Shown here: in pieces, positions 1 to 10,567 of the stretch
Numbering within the stretch: position 1 is the stretch's first letter
How the letters are laid out: each line of letters starts with the position of its first letter
Assembly: GCA_032690845.1 (NCBI GenBank)
Contig: CM064426.1
Location: 40,170,101 to 40,234,100, forward strand
Reading direction: 5' to 3'
Source of the DNA: Eleusine coracana subsp. coracana
Taxonomy: Eukaryota > Streptophyta > Magnoliopsida > Poales > Poaceae
DNA length: 64,000 nucleotides
Notes under the pieces: generated by a model
Told to the model about the DNA's origin: nothing
What the model saw: the letters and a program-made list of their open reading frames with translations, nothing else
The model's database searches: none
Program-made: the position numbers and the translations under genes

Positions 1-56
1 GACCACTAACCGAACGACTAACCGCTAACCATTATCATCATTTTGTCCTTCGGGTA

Positions 57-1176
57 TTGTGTCCAAGTAACCCTTTTGTAGGAATGGGAAATATTTGGAG
101 AGACCTCTACACCAAGTTCAGCAACTACAGAAGCAACTCAAGCCATGGGAGGCGCACACCAAGGGAGCGCTCAGAAGCAGAACACTCTCGATCTTCACAT
201 GGGCATGCTCTGAGTTATCTCTCGAACACAATGTCCATATCCGAAGCTCCAACGGAGCAAATCATGCAAAATGAAGAGTTTGACAAGTTCATGGAGAGTG
301 AAGAGAATATGGTGTTCGATGACTATGATGAGCGAAGCAAGCTCACCACCATTCGGGCGGGAGTTCTCATCCGTGCGCAAGTTTGACCACATCTTCCTTG
401 AGCAAATCATCATCGTCGCTAAATTCGAGTACACGCTCAACAAGGCCGGATGGTATGATTTCTACCACCTCGATGACTACTACATTTTAAATGGATTACC
501 ATTGAATTCCATTGCACCTTAAAAGTCCACACTACTCCGTCCAACAAATTAGGCACTCTCTATGAATTTCATCTATTTGGTAAAACCTATGAACGGTCTT
601 TAAAACAAATTAGTGCCTACCTTGGTTTTGACTGTAAGGCCGCCATAGACATTGATAAACTTAAAGGTTTCACCCCGAAAGGACTTTGGGCGAAGATAGG
701 AAATCCCATGATAGGGCAAGAGCGTGCTAGCGACATTCATAACCCTTCGCTCTGTATAATTCACTGCTTTATCACTCACTACCTCACCCCTCGTGGTGAT
801 GTACATTCAGTGAATAGTTTGGATAAATCCTATCTTCATGTTGTAATTGAAAAGATTAAAACAAACCCCACATTTGTCCTCATCAACCACTGGCTTACTT
901 TAGCATTTAGACAACAAGGACCCATCTCTTTTACCTCTTGTCTCACTAGAATTGCTAGGAAGGTTGGTACCCACCATCGAGCTAGAATAGATCATCTCCC
1001 AATTGCACCATTGTTAGGAGAAGATCATTTATCAAGCGCACTTGTTGAGAGAGGAAAATAATAGATACTTCATGCTTTATCCGGGGTATGACACAGAAAT
1101 TGAATTGCCTAACCCCCAGCTCACCATCATTAGAAAAAGAAACTTTTTGTACAAATTGCAAGCTTCCGTGCAGCAT
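57..1176 (+). pseudogene. Athila-type ORF, frameshifted
   Basis: The translation runs in three pieces: frame 3 from 57, frame 1 around 370-522, then frame 3 again from about 525 to 1061, with a frame change near 1050. It includes the stretches GWYDFYHLDDYYILNGLPL, YEFHLFGKTYERSLKQISAY, FTPKGLWAKIGNPMIGQERA and FRQQGPISFTSCLTRIAR, which I recognise as the Athila-family ORF found in plant genomes (Pfam ATHILA-like, from memory). Its biochemical role is unknown. No transmembrane segment or enzyme motif is visible. At least two frameshifts and a TAA break it, so it is not expected to make protein. Confidence 0.6.
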
Positions 1177-1260
1177 GCATGACATAGTGTTGCAAGGGAT
1201 AGGCCAAGAACAAAAACCAGAGCCCAACTCCATTGAGAAGAGCAACAACACGAAACAACG

Positions 1261-1653
1261 ATGAACACACCTCAACCGGGTGAATCAGGAGGTCCCCAAT
1301 ACAGTTGGGAATAGCCACAATTTCCTGGTTTTGCAAGTTCATCGAACTACACCTCTTCCTCCCATGACAACTATGAGCCTTACAGGATGGGGAGTTACCA
1401 CCAAGCTCATGGAGGAATAGGCACCTCTCGCTCTGCTCGATTCACATTGTACAGCTTTTTGGAGTTGCAAGAAGACATGCAATACTTGGCTGCCAATGCT
1501 TATGAAACCAACGTACGAACTCAAGAAATACAAGCAGCCATAAGGAGGGAACAAGAATGGCAGCAGCAGACATCAAAACAACTTCAGACGAACATCTCCA
1601 TGATTGACCAACTGTTCGGCCACTTTAACATCGATTATCAACTGCCGCAGTGA
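1261..1653 (+). pseudogene. Small glutamine-rich accessory ORF of Ath-A
   Basis: One frame runs from ATG 1261 to TGA 1651-1653 (131 codons), interrupted only by TAG at 1312-1314. The first half is Ser/Tyr/Gly-rich. The second half is a predicted helix or coiled coil (FLELQEDMQYLAANAYETN, then QEIQAAIRREQEWQQQ). It lies about 85 bases after the decayed Athila ORF and may be its C-terminal part on a broken frame. Function is not known. Confidence 0.45.
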
Positions 1654-3184
1654 ATGCCATTGAAGCTTAAGTCCTACAAAGACCTAAGCTTGGGGAGGTA
1701 CGTGAAACAAGGTATGCCATTTGTCCTACCCTCTCCCCCTCTTCTCTAGTTTAATCATTCTGTTTTAAATAAATTAAAAAATATCTAAGAAAACACAAAA
1801 ATATTTTTTTTCATTCAAGGAAAACCATAAAAATTTGCAAAACCAAAAAGAATAAAAAGATTTCCTATTTTCGAATAAAATTGAGAACTTAGTCTCTACC
1901 TTGCCTATGGAAATGATGAATAGTTGCTCTGTTAGCTCCCTGTGAGTCTCAAGTATACAACCTCTACTCTTCATTTTGGTGGGTAATGGTAGATCGGCAT
2001 GATGATAACGCTAGTCTCTCTATGTTTTAGTGGGTGCAAAATGGCTAATAAACACCAAGTCTAGTTGTTGGGATTCATGATATAGCATGTTTCGGATGAG
2101 TCCATGATCTCCTCATGATTAGAATCCAATGATTTCTTTCAAAACCATGTTGCAATAAAGACCCCCCTACTTGGTGTAGTTCTTTCCTATGATAGAAAAA
2201 TTCATGTATGCATTGAGTTTGGTTAGGATTTGATCCTTATGAGGGATTTGCACTTTCAAAGCCAATTATTTTCCATTGCGTTATCTTTGAGTTCTCAAAT
2301 AATCATGCTTGGTTATGCGGTTTCCACATTGGATTCAAGCATCCACTTCACCAAATGTGCTAGCCAAAAATCTCTCCTTTGCGAAAACCTTGATCCTACA
2401 AGAAAGATTTTGGTCCTCCCAAAATAAATGCTAAGAAAATGTTTGCAAAAATATTTGAACCATTGAACTAGCCTCCCTACACTATGAGAGCTGAAAAAAA
2501 AGAAAGAAAAAGAAGAAATAAAGAGAAAAATGAGAAAAATTATCAGCTCTCGTAGATGTAAAAACGTCAAGTTTCAAGGTTCATTCAAAATCCTTTGAGC
2601 AAAATAAAGGACCATCCTTTCACTCAAGCACAAAAATCAAGTCTTTGTTAAAGATTCTTGCTATTATGCTAGTCCACTCCTTGATGTGAGTCCATTCTCC
2701 CCTGGATATTATTTCCAAATGGTTGGAATAAGAAAGTTCAAAGTCTTTTCGCTAGGACCATCTCTTAACTCAACAAAATATGTATACTAGATGTGCCATC
2801 CTACCAAGCTCCACATATAAACCCAAATTTCATAGAGTATGATGAGCACTTGGTGAGGAAATACACTTTTTGAGAGATGAGAGTCATAGTGAAAGAAATT
2901 GTACCAAGAGGGAAAATTTTCAATCTTATGCAGCATTACAAAAACTTTGGACTCATGATCATGTAGTTGTTCTGAGTTCCAACCTCTCATGACAAGGTCA
3001 TAAAATGCCTAAGATCCCCACTTACAATGAGAAAAACATAGTCATCAACTTGTGCTGGTGTACTATTACCCCTTTGTTGTAGGAGTATGTGTTTGTGCAC
3101 TTGATCCTTGCAGGGCTCTAATATTGAAGCAACTCCTGAACCATCACATCCAAGTTTTAATTTGCTCGGGACGAGCAAAGGTTT
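1654..3184. other. Ath-A 3' untranslated region
   Basis: About 1.5 kb of AT-rich DNA between the last Ath-A ORF and the polypurine tract, with stops in all frames. A sequence resembling the terminal tract (CCTAAGCTTGGGGAGGTACG) also occurs near 1681-1701, about 1.5 kb upstream of the real one. I see no further gene here. Confidence 0.6.
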
Positions 3185-3197
3185 AAGCTTGGGGAGG
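3185..3197 (+). promoter_or_regulatory. Polypurine tract of Ath-A
   Basis: The purine-rich AAGCTTGGGGAGG sits immediately before the LTR start TGTTGG. This is the place and composition expected of the plus-strand DNA primer of a Ty3/gypsy element. Confidence 0.75.
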
Positions 3198-3401
3198 TGT
3201 TGGTGGCCCTTAAAACCCAATACCGGCCACCAACCGGTCGGGAAATGCAAGGTAAAGATCAAAATTTCACAAATATTTGTTTAAACTAATAAAGTTCCAT
3301 AAGTTTTGGTGAAATATGTGTTTGCAGGTTCAAAAGGACCAAATTATGTAAAAACATGAAGAAACACCCTGTAGGCCGATCATGCCGTAAAACAACTGGC
3401 C

Positions 3402-3506
3402 GATAGGGTTGTATGAGGCTGAAATCAGGGCCCAGTCAGGGTCGTGACGACTGAAATTATAACCCAGCCGACAGGGTCATATTAGGCTGAAATCAGCCAC
3501 CCGACT
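3402..3506 (+). repeat. ~35-bp imperfect tandem repeat in the Ath-A LTR
   Basis: Three adjacent units of roughly 35 bp share the pattern cagggtcgt...ggctgaaatcag...ccc, starting near 3402, 3437 and 3472. The same array is present in the second LTR copy near 33175-33290, so it is a family feature of the U3 region upstream of the TATA box. Confidence 0.6.
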
Positions 3507-4543
3507 GGTCAAAACAGAGTCATCATCAGGCTGATCATCCAACCCGGCCGATTCTGCAAAACACTCCAAGATAAGGCTGTTTTCCATTCCCGGACAAAGG
3601 AGGGTAAAAAGTGGAGGAGTAAAGGAGGCATAACAAGGACAAGTGAAAATATGACACGAAGGTGGTCAGCACCCAGAAGAGGCCGCAGCCCGGCCTGCCA
3701 GGCCGCATGGCCTACCCCGCCGCCCGGCCTGGGATTTTCCTCCCGGAGTGTCCAACCCACTTGGCCCATTATGCCAACCGATGCCAAGTGGATAAGGTGG
3801 TCGGGAACCGACCCAACAACCGTCATCCGGACAGAATCCAGGCCATCCGATGTAAGGCGGTTGGGAACCGAATCAATCCTACGGCCGCCTCGCCGCCCGG
3901 CATGGCACACCACCCGACGAAGGAAATTTTGCCCACCGACTCTTCTCCATCTTGAAGTACCCACCAAGCCTTCGCCACGTGTAAATAGAGGGGGAATTCG
4001 GCAGAATGAAGACATCAAGCAAGTGAAACACATTCAAGTCCATTTCCCACTACTTTTCTTACTAGTAGAGTAGGTTAGTTAGTCGGGAGTTAGAGTCTAG
4101 TCGAGAGCATCGCTCAGGATTCTGGAAATCGTCTCGGAGTCTTGGTTTGAGCTCTCTTGTATCTTTTCTCCTTTTGTGAGACTTATCTTTTATTAAATAC
4201 AATTATCTTTTACTTATTTATCTTGTCAAGTATTTATCTTTACTTAGTCAATTTCCTCAAGTTACATTTATCGGGAAAGAACTTTGAAGCATAGTTTACT
4301 AGATTCTCGGCTAAGATTAAATTAAGCTTAGTTCTCGAATAGAACTTAGACTTGGTTATTTCCCGGCTATTCTTCTGCTAGGCCAACGGAAGAATATCTA
4401 GTGAAGGCGTAGGCGTGGTGCCTAAGTTAACACTAGCTGGAATTGCATTCGTCCCCACGGGCTATGTGGTAGGCGATAGTTGGTGGCAGCCCTATCCGTC
4501 CCTTTAGTATTCCACCATGTTCAGCAAGTCTCAAGTAGGGTTG

Positions 4544-4548
4544 TCTAA
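4544..4548 (+). repeat. Target-site duplication of Tek-1 (left)
   Basis: TCTAA precedes the Tek-1 LTR start TGTGACATCC, and TCTAA recurs at 18813-18817 right after the LTR end GTTGTCACA. This fixes both element ends and shows the insertion went into the Ath-A LTR. Confidence 0.95.
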
Positions 4549-4989
4549 TGTGACATCCCATGTCACAAAATGAAGTTAACTAAACCTAACATCAATTAAG
4601 GGCTAAGAAAAAGTATAATTAATCCATGTGCCAAAGAATAAAAAGGAGCAAACTTATTTAATTCAATTACAGAATATTCAAATATGGGTCATCCACAAAC
4701 ATTACCAAAACCCATGGAAGTACCCCAATGTTTTTGCATATTCTGAATGGTCACATTAAAAGAGAATTTTGTTAATTTTTCCAGAATTTTTGCTAACCAT
4801 TTAATACCCTTAAAAATTTCCCCAAAGTCAGAGAGGTGTATTTCGGGTTTGGAATTTTCATAATTTATCAAAGCCAATTTAGCTGGTGCACCCAAAAGCA
4901 AAGTTGGATCACACGTTTTCCTGAGCCCACACAAAAACTGGTGTCCACTTTGGAGCAAGGGAATGTGACGAAATTGCCCAAACCCGAGC

Positions 4990-5660
4990 CATGATTCAAA
5001 TCAAGCCGGGTCAACCGTCCCTCCCTCCTTCCTTTTCTCTCCGACCAGTCTCCAGTTGACACCGACGCGCCCGTACAAGCCACCATCGATTGCTGTAGCC
5101 CCATCCCGGTCACTGCTCCACCAAATTGCGCCTGTGCCACCAGCCGGCATTGAAGCTCCGCCGGAGGAGCCACTCCCTGCCCGACAGCTCGTCGTCCTCT
5201 CTCTCTCTCTCTCTCCCCCTCTCGGCTCTCTCTTCCGGCGGCCAAAACAAAAGGGCCAGCAGCGGCTCACCCACCCCGCATTCCCCTCCTTCTCTGCTTG
5301 TCAACACTCCCGCACGCCCCAAGCGCTCCTGCAAGGCCGCACAGTGCTGCCTCCGCTATCCTCCTCCTCTGCCGCAAGGAACCCGGCGAGCTCCCCTGCT
5401 CAGGGCCCGCCTGGGCGCCGCCGCGTCCAGCCCCGACCAGGAAGCTCCCTCCCTCCCTCCTTTCACAAAATCAGCACGCCATGGAATCTTCTCGCGCCCC
5501 TCTGACCCTCTCCCTCCTTCGTGTAGCATCATCGCCAGAATTTGAAGAACACGAGCCGCCGCCGGCCACCGCGCGAAGGGGGCTCACGACGACGACCACT
5601 CTCCCGGCCACCCCAACTCCAGCCATCGCGTCGACGAGCACCACGGCACCCAGGTGATGC
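4990..5660 (+). other. GC-rich leader-like block ending in a splice-donor-like site
   Basis: An abrupt GC-rich, pyrimidine-rich segment inside an otherwise AT-rich LTR, conserved in both Tek-1 LTRs and in Tek-2 (about 20041-20830 and 40310-40912). It ends in CAG|GTGATG at 5651-5658. The Tek-2 copies keep AAG|GTGATG at 20593-20600 and 40840-40847. This looks like a first exon with a 5' splice site. Overlapping long ORFs here are compositional and not conserved as one protein. Expression is inferred, not shown. Confidence 0.4.
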
Positions 5661-6998
5661 TCCTGGACCCTCGCCTTTGTCAATTCCGCCCCTGAGCGTG
5701 CCTGTCGCCGTCGGCCGCCGTCGAGCATTGCCGCCGCTCGTCGCCGACAGTGCTCCGGCAGCCCTCGCTCCGGCCACCACCACCCATGTGACCGCCTTGG
5801 GTCACTGATCGCGTAGGGCAGCACCGAGTCCTGAGCCTCGCCGCCGAATGCCGCCGGTGAGCCAGCAGAGCCGCAGCGCCGCCGTGAGCGCGCGGGGGAA
5901 TTTGAAAATGGCCAGTGGCAGATTTGTAAATAGGAGTGAACTTCAATTAAAATTGGAAATTCAATAACTCGAGAAATAAAAGGCCTAAAAATATGAAATA
6001 AATTTTGTTCCACTCCTAAAATCTTAGTCTACCAGAAAAACAAGTTCAAGTCCAAGTGTGTTCAGTAAATAAATTTAATTAGTCCATCAAAGTTACAACC
6101 CTAAATTGCTTAATAAATTCTTAAGTAAATAAACATAAATGATAAATTCATGAAACTTGCTCAGTGGTCATTTCATGGCATCCTTAAACTTTCTGCAAAA
6201 GCACATTTCCATTTTATTGCTTATTTTCAGTATTATTGCATAATCCTCATTTTTAGTAATTGAATTTATATAAATTATTGGCTAGGGATGTATTCATGAA
6301 ATTCGGCATTCCTGTTCCTTATGCATTCATACACTTATGTAAAATCCCAGGAAAAATTTGAAGCTACCTAAGTATAAATTCTCTGCCGAAATTGATCAAT
6401 TGTTAATTAATTAGGAATTTCCTCATATAGATGTTACTTCATGTGCATAGTTAATGAGAGTAGGAATAAATTAGTTTCTGGAAATTCATGGAGAATCATT
6501 CATCTTCCCATTGCAGTAGAAATTCTCATGTGCATTTATACTCCTGGTTCTTAATTAACTACATGAGCTAGAACTAGTTATGCAATTAAAGTGCCATTTT
6601 TATGTATAGTGTTAGTTTGCATATGGTCACTTTAGCTAAGTGGCTCAAAATGAACTTTCTGAAATTTGACCCTAAGTACTACATCGTCATATCGTCACCA
6701 GCATGTGATGTCATATGATCAACATCTAGGCCATGCTCATGTTAGAGTAGACATACACTAAGGGTGTGATAATTAAAACTTGCATTCTAGTAATTAGAAG
6801 TTTGTCCCCTTTCAAATTCAGTGGTTATCATGTCATACTTAAGTATGCAGCCATATTCTCAAATGAGTGATTAGTTAATTAATTTATTTGCTGAGGAAGT
6901 ACCATGAATCTTCATGCCATGCATTCCATCTTGAATTAAGAAAGACTCCATGAAACCTTGTGTATTCCTTAGCATTGATGCATGTCCATTCCATATAG

Positions 6999-7082
6999 GA
7001 ATCGAGACCGAGGAGATCCCACCGGACCAGCAAGGAGCTGAAGTGCACTTTGGTGAAGACGCTAACTACAATCACACCCAAG
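6999..7082 (+). other. Conserved 84-nt exon-like block in the Tek-1 LTR
   Basis: Flanked by ATATAG upstream (acceptor-like) and AAG|GCAAG downstream (GC-AG type donor-like). The Tek-2 LTR has the counterpart at 21596-21679 with exactly the same length and phase despite many substitutions. The shared peptide pattern is EE-x-x-P-x-x-Q-x-G-x-EV-x-F-x-E, then NY, then QGKPRC if read through the donor. It is deleted from the Tek-1 3' LTR. It could be a spliced leader exon or the end of a small ORF. Confidence 0.45.
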
Positions 7083-8452
7083 GCAAGCCCCGCTGCATAA
7101 CCCATTAAATTTTCGAGTCCTTTTTACTTTATCAAAAGTAGGAATATTGTATTATGCATTAAGTGTAGGACTTGGATGAAACACACTTGCATACTCCAGC
7201 AATGACCTATGAGTAGTATGTTAGTAAGCTTTCCGTTAGCAAATGCTATGCTTAAACTAGTGGAGTCAACGGTAGGTTGTAGATTCAACTATGGTTCAAC
7301 TGGTTGATGAATTTGATAAAAATGGAGCACCTATCGTTGCAACTCTGTGAACAAGTATTGAACCATACCAAGTTCATACCTTTAATATGGGAATTGGTAA
7401 ATCTAGTAACTTGGGCGCCGTATTGTTGGACGGCCATATTCATCGATCCAGAGGTGATGTGAACAGCACGGTGGTTGCACGGGTTTGAGGACCACTGGAG
7501 AGTGCATGGGTTAAACCTCGGATACGAAGTAATGTATCGCGGGGAGGACGTGTACTCGAGATCGATGGCCCTGGATCGACTTTATAGCAATCTTGTGAAT
7601 GGTGGCCATACGTGTTCTTAAATGATGCGTGTGTCATGTATTTGGGTTTTCCCTGCAGGATGTAAATCAATTCGAATTGCCATCCCTCGCGGTTATGAGT
7701 ACCTCTTGTTCGAGCAGAGGCATTGATATGTTAAGTAGTAAAGTTGTGGTTATGTTTCTGAAATTTATTTATGCTATGGATACACAATGCTATGATGTAT
7801 TGCTCTTTAGCTATATTCATGTCTTAGCAGCTAGCTAGACTCACCGTAGCTATGTTCTACGATAAGCAAAGTAAAATCTTATTTAAGGAAATTGAAAGTG
7901 CAGCATAAAACTAATAGGAGCTTTTTATGCAACTATCAAATAAACCCGGTCAGCCCCCTACATACTAGGAGTCGGTTTTAGTAAACCGGTTGACGGGTAA
8001 GTCTTGCGGAGTATGTTAGATACTCAGGCTTTGCGTTGATGTTGTTTTTCAGGTTTTCCTCAAGCAACCTATCGTGATTGTTTTAATAAGGTTGTGTGGG
8101 AAGGTGAGGAGCCTCAGAACTGGACCATCGAATGGGTCCCCAGTTCCCCCTAACTGTGATGTGTGAGCCATCGCCATAGGGCTGGCATGGTTCACGTAGG
8201 ACTTAACGTCGTGTTTTGGCGTTTCACCGCTTCCGCAAATTTATGTAACATGTACTAAGGACATATGTATTGTATCAGATCTGAACTTAATTATACTCTA
8301 CCTCTGAACTTGTAATATTATGCACCTAAGTGATGTAATGTTGTAAATGATGGATGTTCATGTGTAAATGTTGTGTATGGTTACTTCGTTCACCATCTCC
8401 CAAGGCGATCCTGTTTGACATACTCTACTTTTCAGAGTAGGGTTGTCACAGC

Positions 8453-8464
8453 TGGTATCAGAGC
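8453..8464 (+). promoter_or_regulatory. Primer binding site (initiator Met-tRNA)
   Basis: TGGTATCAGAGC, two bases after the 5' LTR end, is the standard plant primer site complementary to the 3' end of initiator methionine tRNA. It starts minus-strand DNA synthesis. Confidence 0.95.
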
Positions 8465-9565
8465 CGTCTTGGGATAAGCTACACACAAATGAGCATTTTA
8501 AAACGTAAACAAGCCGTTTCAACGCCTTACGGTGAGGTACGAACTAGTAGTGCCCATGTAAGAGTCTTGTAGGTGGCAAAGCTAACCCTGGGTTATGTTT
8601 GTTTAACTTGCAACTACGGATTCTTCAATGAAAGTATGTCCTTGTGCGCGGATTGGTTGCGCCGTAAATACCGAACGCCTTCTAGGTGGGCAAAGACCTG
8701 GGCTTTGATTGATGCGCGGACTGAATGCACTTAAACGTCGGCTGCCTTCCGGGTGGGCGAATACCTGGGCATAAACTATCATTGTTATTTTGGCTTGTTT
8801 CTTTTGAATTTGATGTATTGTTTCTGAGATGGATCTCTTGCAGGTACACTAACCACGTGTAGTTCGCTTAGAAACGTGTGAGAGGTGTGTGTGCCACCGA
8901 AAAGATCGAGTTATACCATCGGTCAAGTTTTCTTTTTGTGAGGATGTAGGGAACCGTCATATTGTGCATTGACATCCATGCACACCATATGCATTCAACT
9001 TGACCAAAATCTGTAAAAATGTCATTGATACTGTGAACATGTAAAAGTATCAAGTTTTGGACGAAATTGAATCCCTTTTTCACCTAAACCAGAAATTTGA
9101 ATTTAATGAAGGCAAATAAGTACTCGTTGGAAAGATGAGGTTTTGCTCTACAAGTTTGGTTTAGGAAGTGTGTCTTAGAAAAATTGGGAACTAGGTCGAA
9201 TTTTGCAAAAACAGTAGCCTTTTTCTGGAATTCAGAAACTGCCTCATTTCTGTCCCATGTCTTTGGATGATCATAACTCCCAGAGACTTTATTGGATGGA
9301 GATGTGTGAGTATGCGTTGGAAAGAGGATGAAATTATCCACAACAGTAGTACAGCACAAAAATTTTAATATTGTCGAGAAACTAAGTGTTTTTGCCCGTT
9401 TCTGCGGTTCACTCCGTCGACCACAGAAATTCGTCGTTACCGGTCGTTAAACGGATCGGGAACCTCATGTCTTTCTTTTACCAATCCTTCCTTATGCTAT
9501 TTTAAGCATGTGTGCTTAGTGGAATATTAAGTTTTGACTCACCTTGCAAAACTTTATTCCGGCAG
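8465..9565 (+). other. Tek-1 untranslated leader
   Basis: About 1.1 kb without a credible ORF between the primer site and ORF0. It ends with TTTTGACTCACC...TTCCGGCAG immediately before the ORF0 ATG, which resembles a plant branch point plus 3' splice acceptor. Tek-2 has the same arrangement ending TTCCAGCAG. Confidence 0.5.
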
Positions 9566-10197
9566 ATGGAGGTTGGCAAGCTCGCGAAGGACCCCGAGTA
9601 TCTTGCCGCCCGCATTCTTGAGTTGGAACGAGAACGCGAGGCGCTGCAGTCCACGCTTGTTGCCCGTGATGCCCAACTTGCGAAGCGTGACGCTAAGATT
9701 TCATATCTTGAGGATGATCTGCACAATAGCAAGATGGAGCGGGCTGAACTTTTTGAGCAACTCCACGATGCGCAGCTCATCAATGAGGTCGATGCAAGTG
9801 ATCAGTTGCAGGAGCAACTGAACCAACGCAATGCCAGCTCACCGCTGCCCAAGAGGAGATTTACTCTCTTCATGGTCAGGTTACCACTCTCTTAGAGGAG
9901 TGAAGCGAGCTGCAGGCCCAACGTGAAGAAGCTCAAGATAAGCGTGATGTCATGGAAGGGAACCTCAATGACGCTCACGCGATCATCGCACAACAAGAGC
10001 AGCTCATTGGACAGCTCCAAGCGGCTAATGGTCAGCTGAACGCCATCCTTAACGATGAGCCACCCATTCCACTCGCGGTGATTCCCCCCAATGACGCCGA
10101 TCTGAGTGAGAACGGTAATTCCGGCACCAACTTCGAAGCACCCACGGGACAAGCTGCTATGGACGTGGAGTCCGATGGTGACAGCCACGCCGGGTGA
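9566..10197 (+). pseudogene. ORF0: coiled-coil protein upstream of gag (Tek-1 copy)
   Basis: ATG at 9566-9568, TGA at 10195-10197. Compared with the Tek-2 copy (210 codons), this copy has a single-base deletion near 9833 and a CGA-to-TGA change at 9901-9903, and no other length change. The predicted protein is mostly charged heptad-rich helix over roughly residues 10-160 (for example ILELEREREALQSTLVARDA), then a Pro-rich and acidic tail (VESDGD near the end). There is no enzyme motif. I recall a report of an extra ORF before gag in rice RIRE3/RIRE8-type elements, so this may be the same class. A structural or targeting role is only a guess. Confidence 0.75.
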
Positions 10198-10567
10198 CCG
10201 AGTAGCCTTATGTACGTAGGGTGAAATCTCGTCAGACATCGTAGTCGTGTATACATGGTGTGGTAAGGCTAAGCTAAGTTTTAACCTAAGCTCTCCGAGA
10301 TCGTATGGTGTAGTGTTCCGAGTGATGTAACTGAAGACTTGCTATGTACCAAAAAGTTGCATCACATGTACCTATGGTTTTATAATGAATAAGTTGCTTA
10401 TGGTGTTGGAAATTATGGAATTTAAGTTATCTCCTATGTCCATACCGTTTACTTGTCAACCCTTTCATTTATGAGCAATCTAATATTTTATTTCATCACC
10501 ATATTGTAGCCTTGTTATCATATTGTCTCATGTGATGATCGGGCTAACATATTTGTTCATATGTCGG
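10198..10567 (+). other. ORF0-gag spacer with acceptor-like end
   Basis: A 370-bp non-coding spacer. Before the gag ATG lies GGGCTAAC (branch-point-like). In Tek-2 the same place reads GGGCTAAC...TTCCTATGGCAG, a convincing acceptor. In Tek-1 the AG is altered to ATGTCGG. Confidence 0.4.

Larger units (their letters stand above)
1..3197 (+). mobile_element. Ath-A: 3' internal part of an Athila-type Ty3/gypsy element
   Basis: This is the 3' internal portion of an LTR retrotransposon whose 5' part lies outside the window. It contains two broken Athila-type ORFs after the position of pol, a long AT-rich non-coding stretch, and a polypurine tract abutting an LTR that begins TGTTGGTGGCCC. The assignment to Athila rests on the protein resemblance at 57-1176 and on the tail layout (accessory ORF, long 3' non-coding region, AGCTTGGGGAGG tract). 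The matching 3' LTR is split by a later Tekay insertion. Confidence 0.75.
3198..4548 (+). repeat. Ath-A 3' LTR, left part
   Basis: The LTR starts TGTTGGTGGCCC directly after the polypurine tract. A second copy of the same LTR family lies at 32980-34082 and matches base for base over most of about 1.07 kb. A degraded TATA motif (TGTAAATA at 3980-3987) corresponds to an intact TATAAATA in the second copy. The LTR is cut at 4548 by the Tek-1 insertion and resumes at 18813. Confidence 0.85.
4549..8450 (+). repeat. Tek-1 5' LTR (3.9 kb)
   Basis: Starts TGTGACATCCCATGTCACA and ends GGGTTGTCACA just before the primer site. The first 150 bp differ from the 3' LTR at about four positions by eye. It contains a GC- and pyrimidine-rich block (about 4990-5900) with a (CT)9 run at 5197-5215, then a long AT-rich part with an exon-like block at 6999-7082. 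No TATA box is convincing. Confidence 0.93.

Noticed and set aside
3509..4073. Overlapping ORFs of 140-174 codons in the Ath-A LTR
   Set aside because: Frames differ from the second LTR copy (33260-33893), with indels that shift them. Likely chance ORFs in GC-rich DNA.
5056..6013. Long ORFs on both strands in the Tek-1 5' LTR GC-rich block (and their twins at 15697-16458)
   Set aside because: They overlap in several frames, arise from GC-rich composition, and are not conserved as one reading frame between Tek-1 and Tek-2. I treat the block as leader RNA.
8453..8470. tRNA-like match next to the Tek-1 LTR
   Set aside because: It is only the 12-base primer complement, not a tRNA gene; no cloverleaf can be formed from the flanks.
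10523..10567. Upstream in-frame ATG for Tek-1 gag at 10523
   Set aside because: The MVQTRRGG start at 10568 matches the family and the Tek-2 alignment; the upstream codons are spacer and would be removed by the putative splice.
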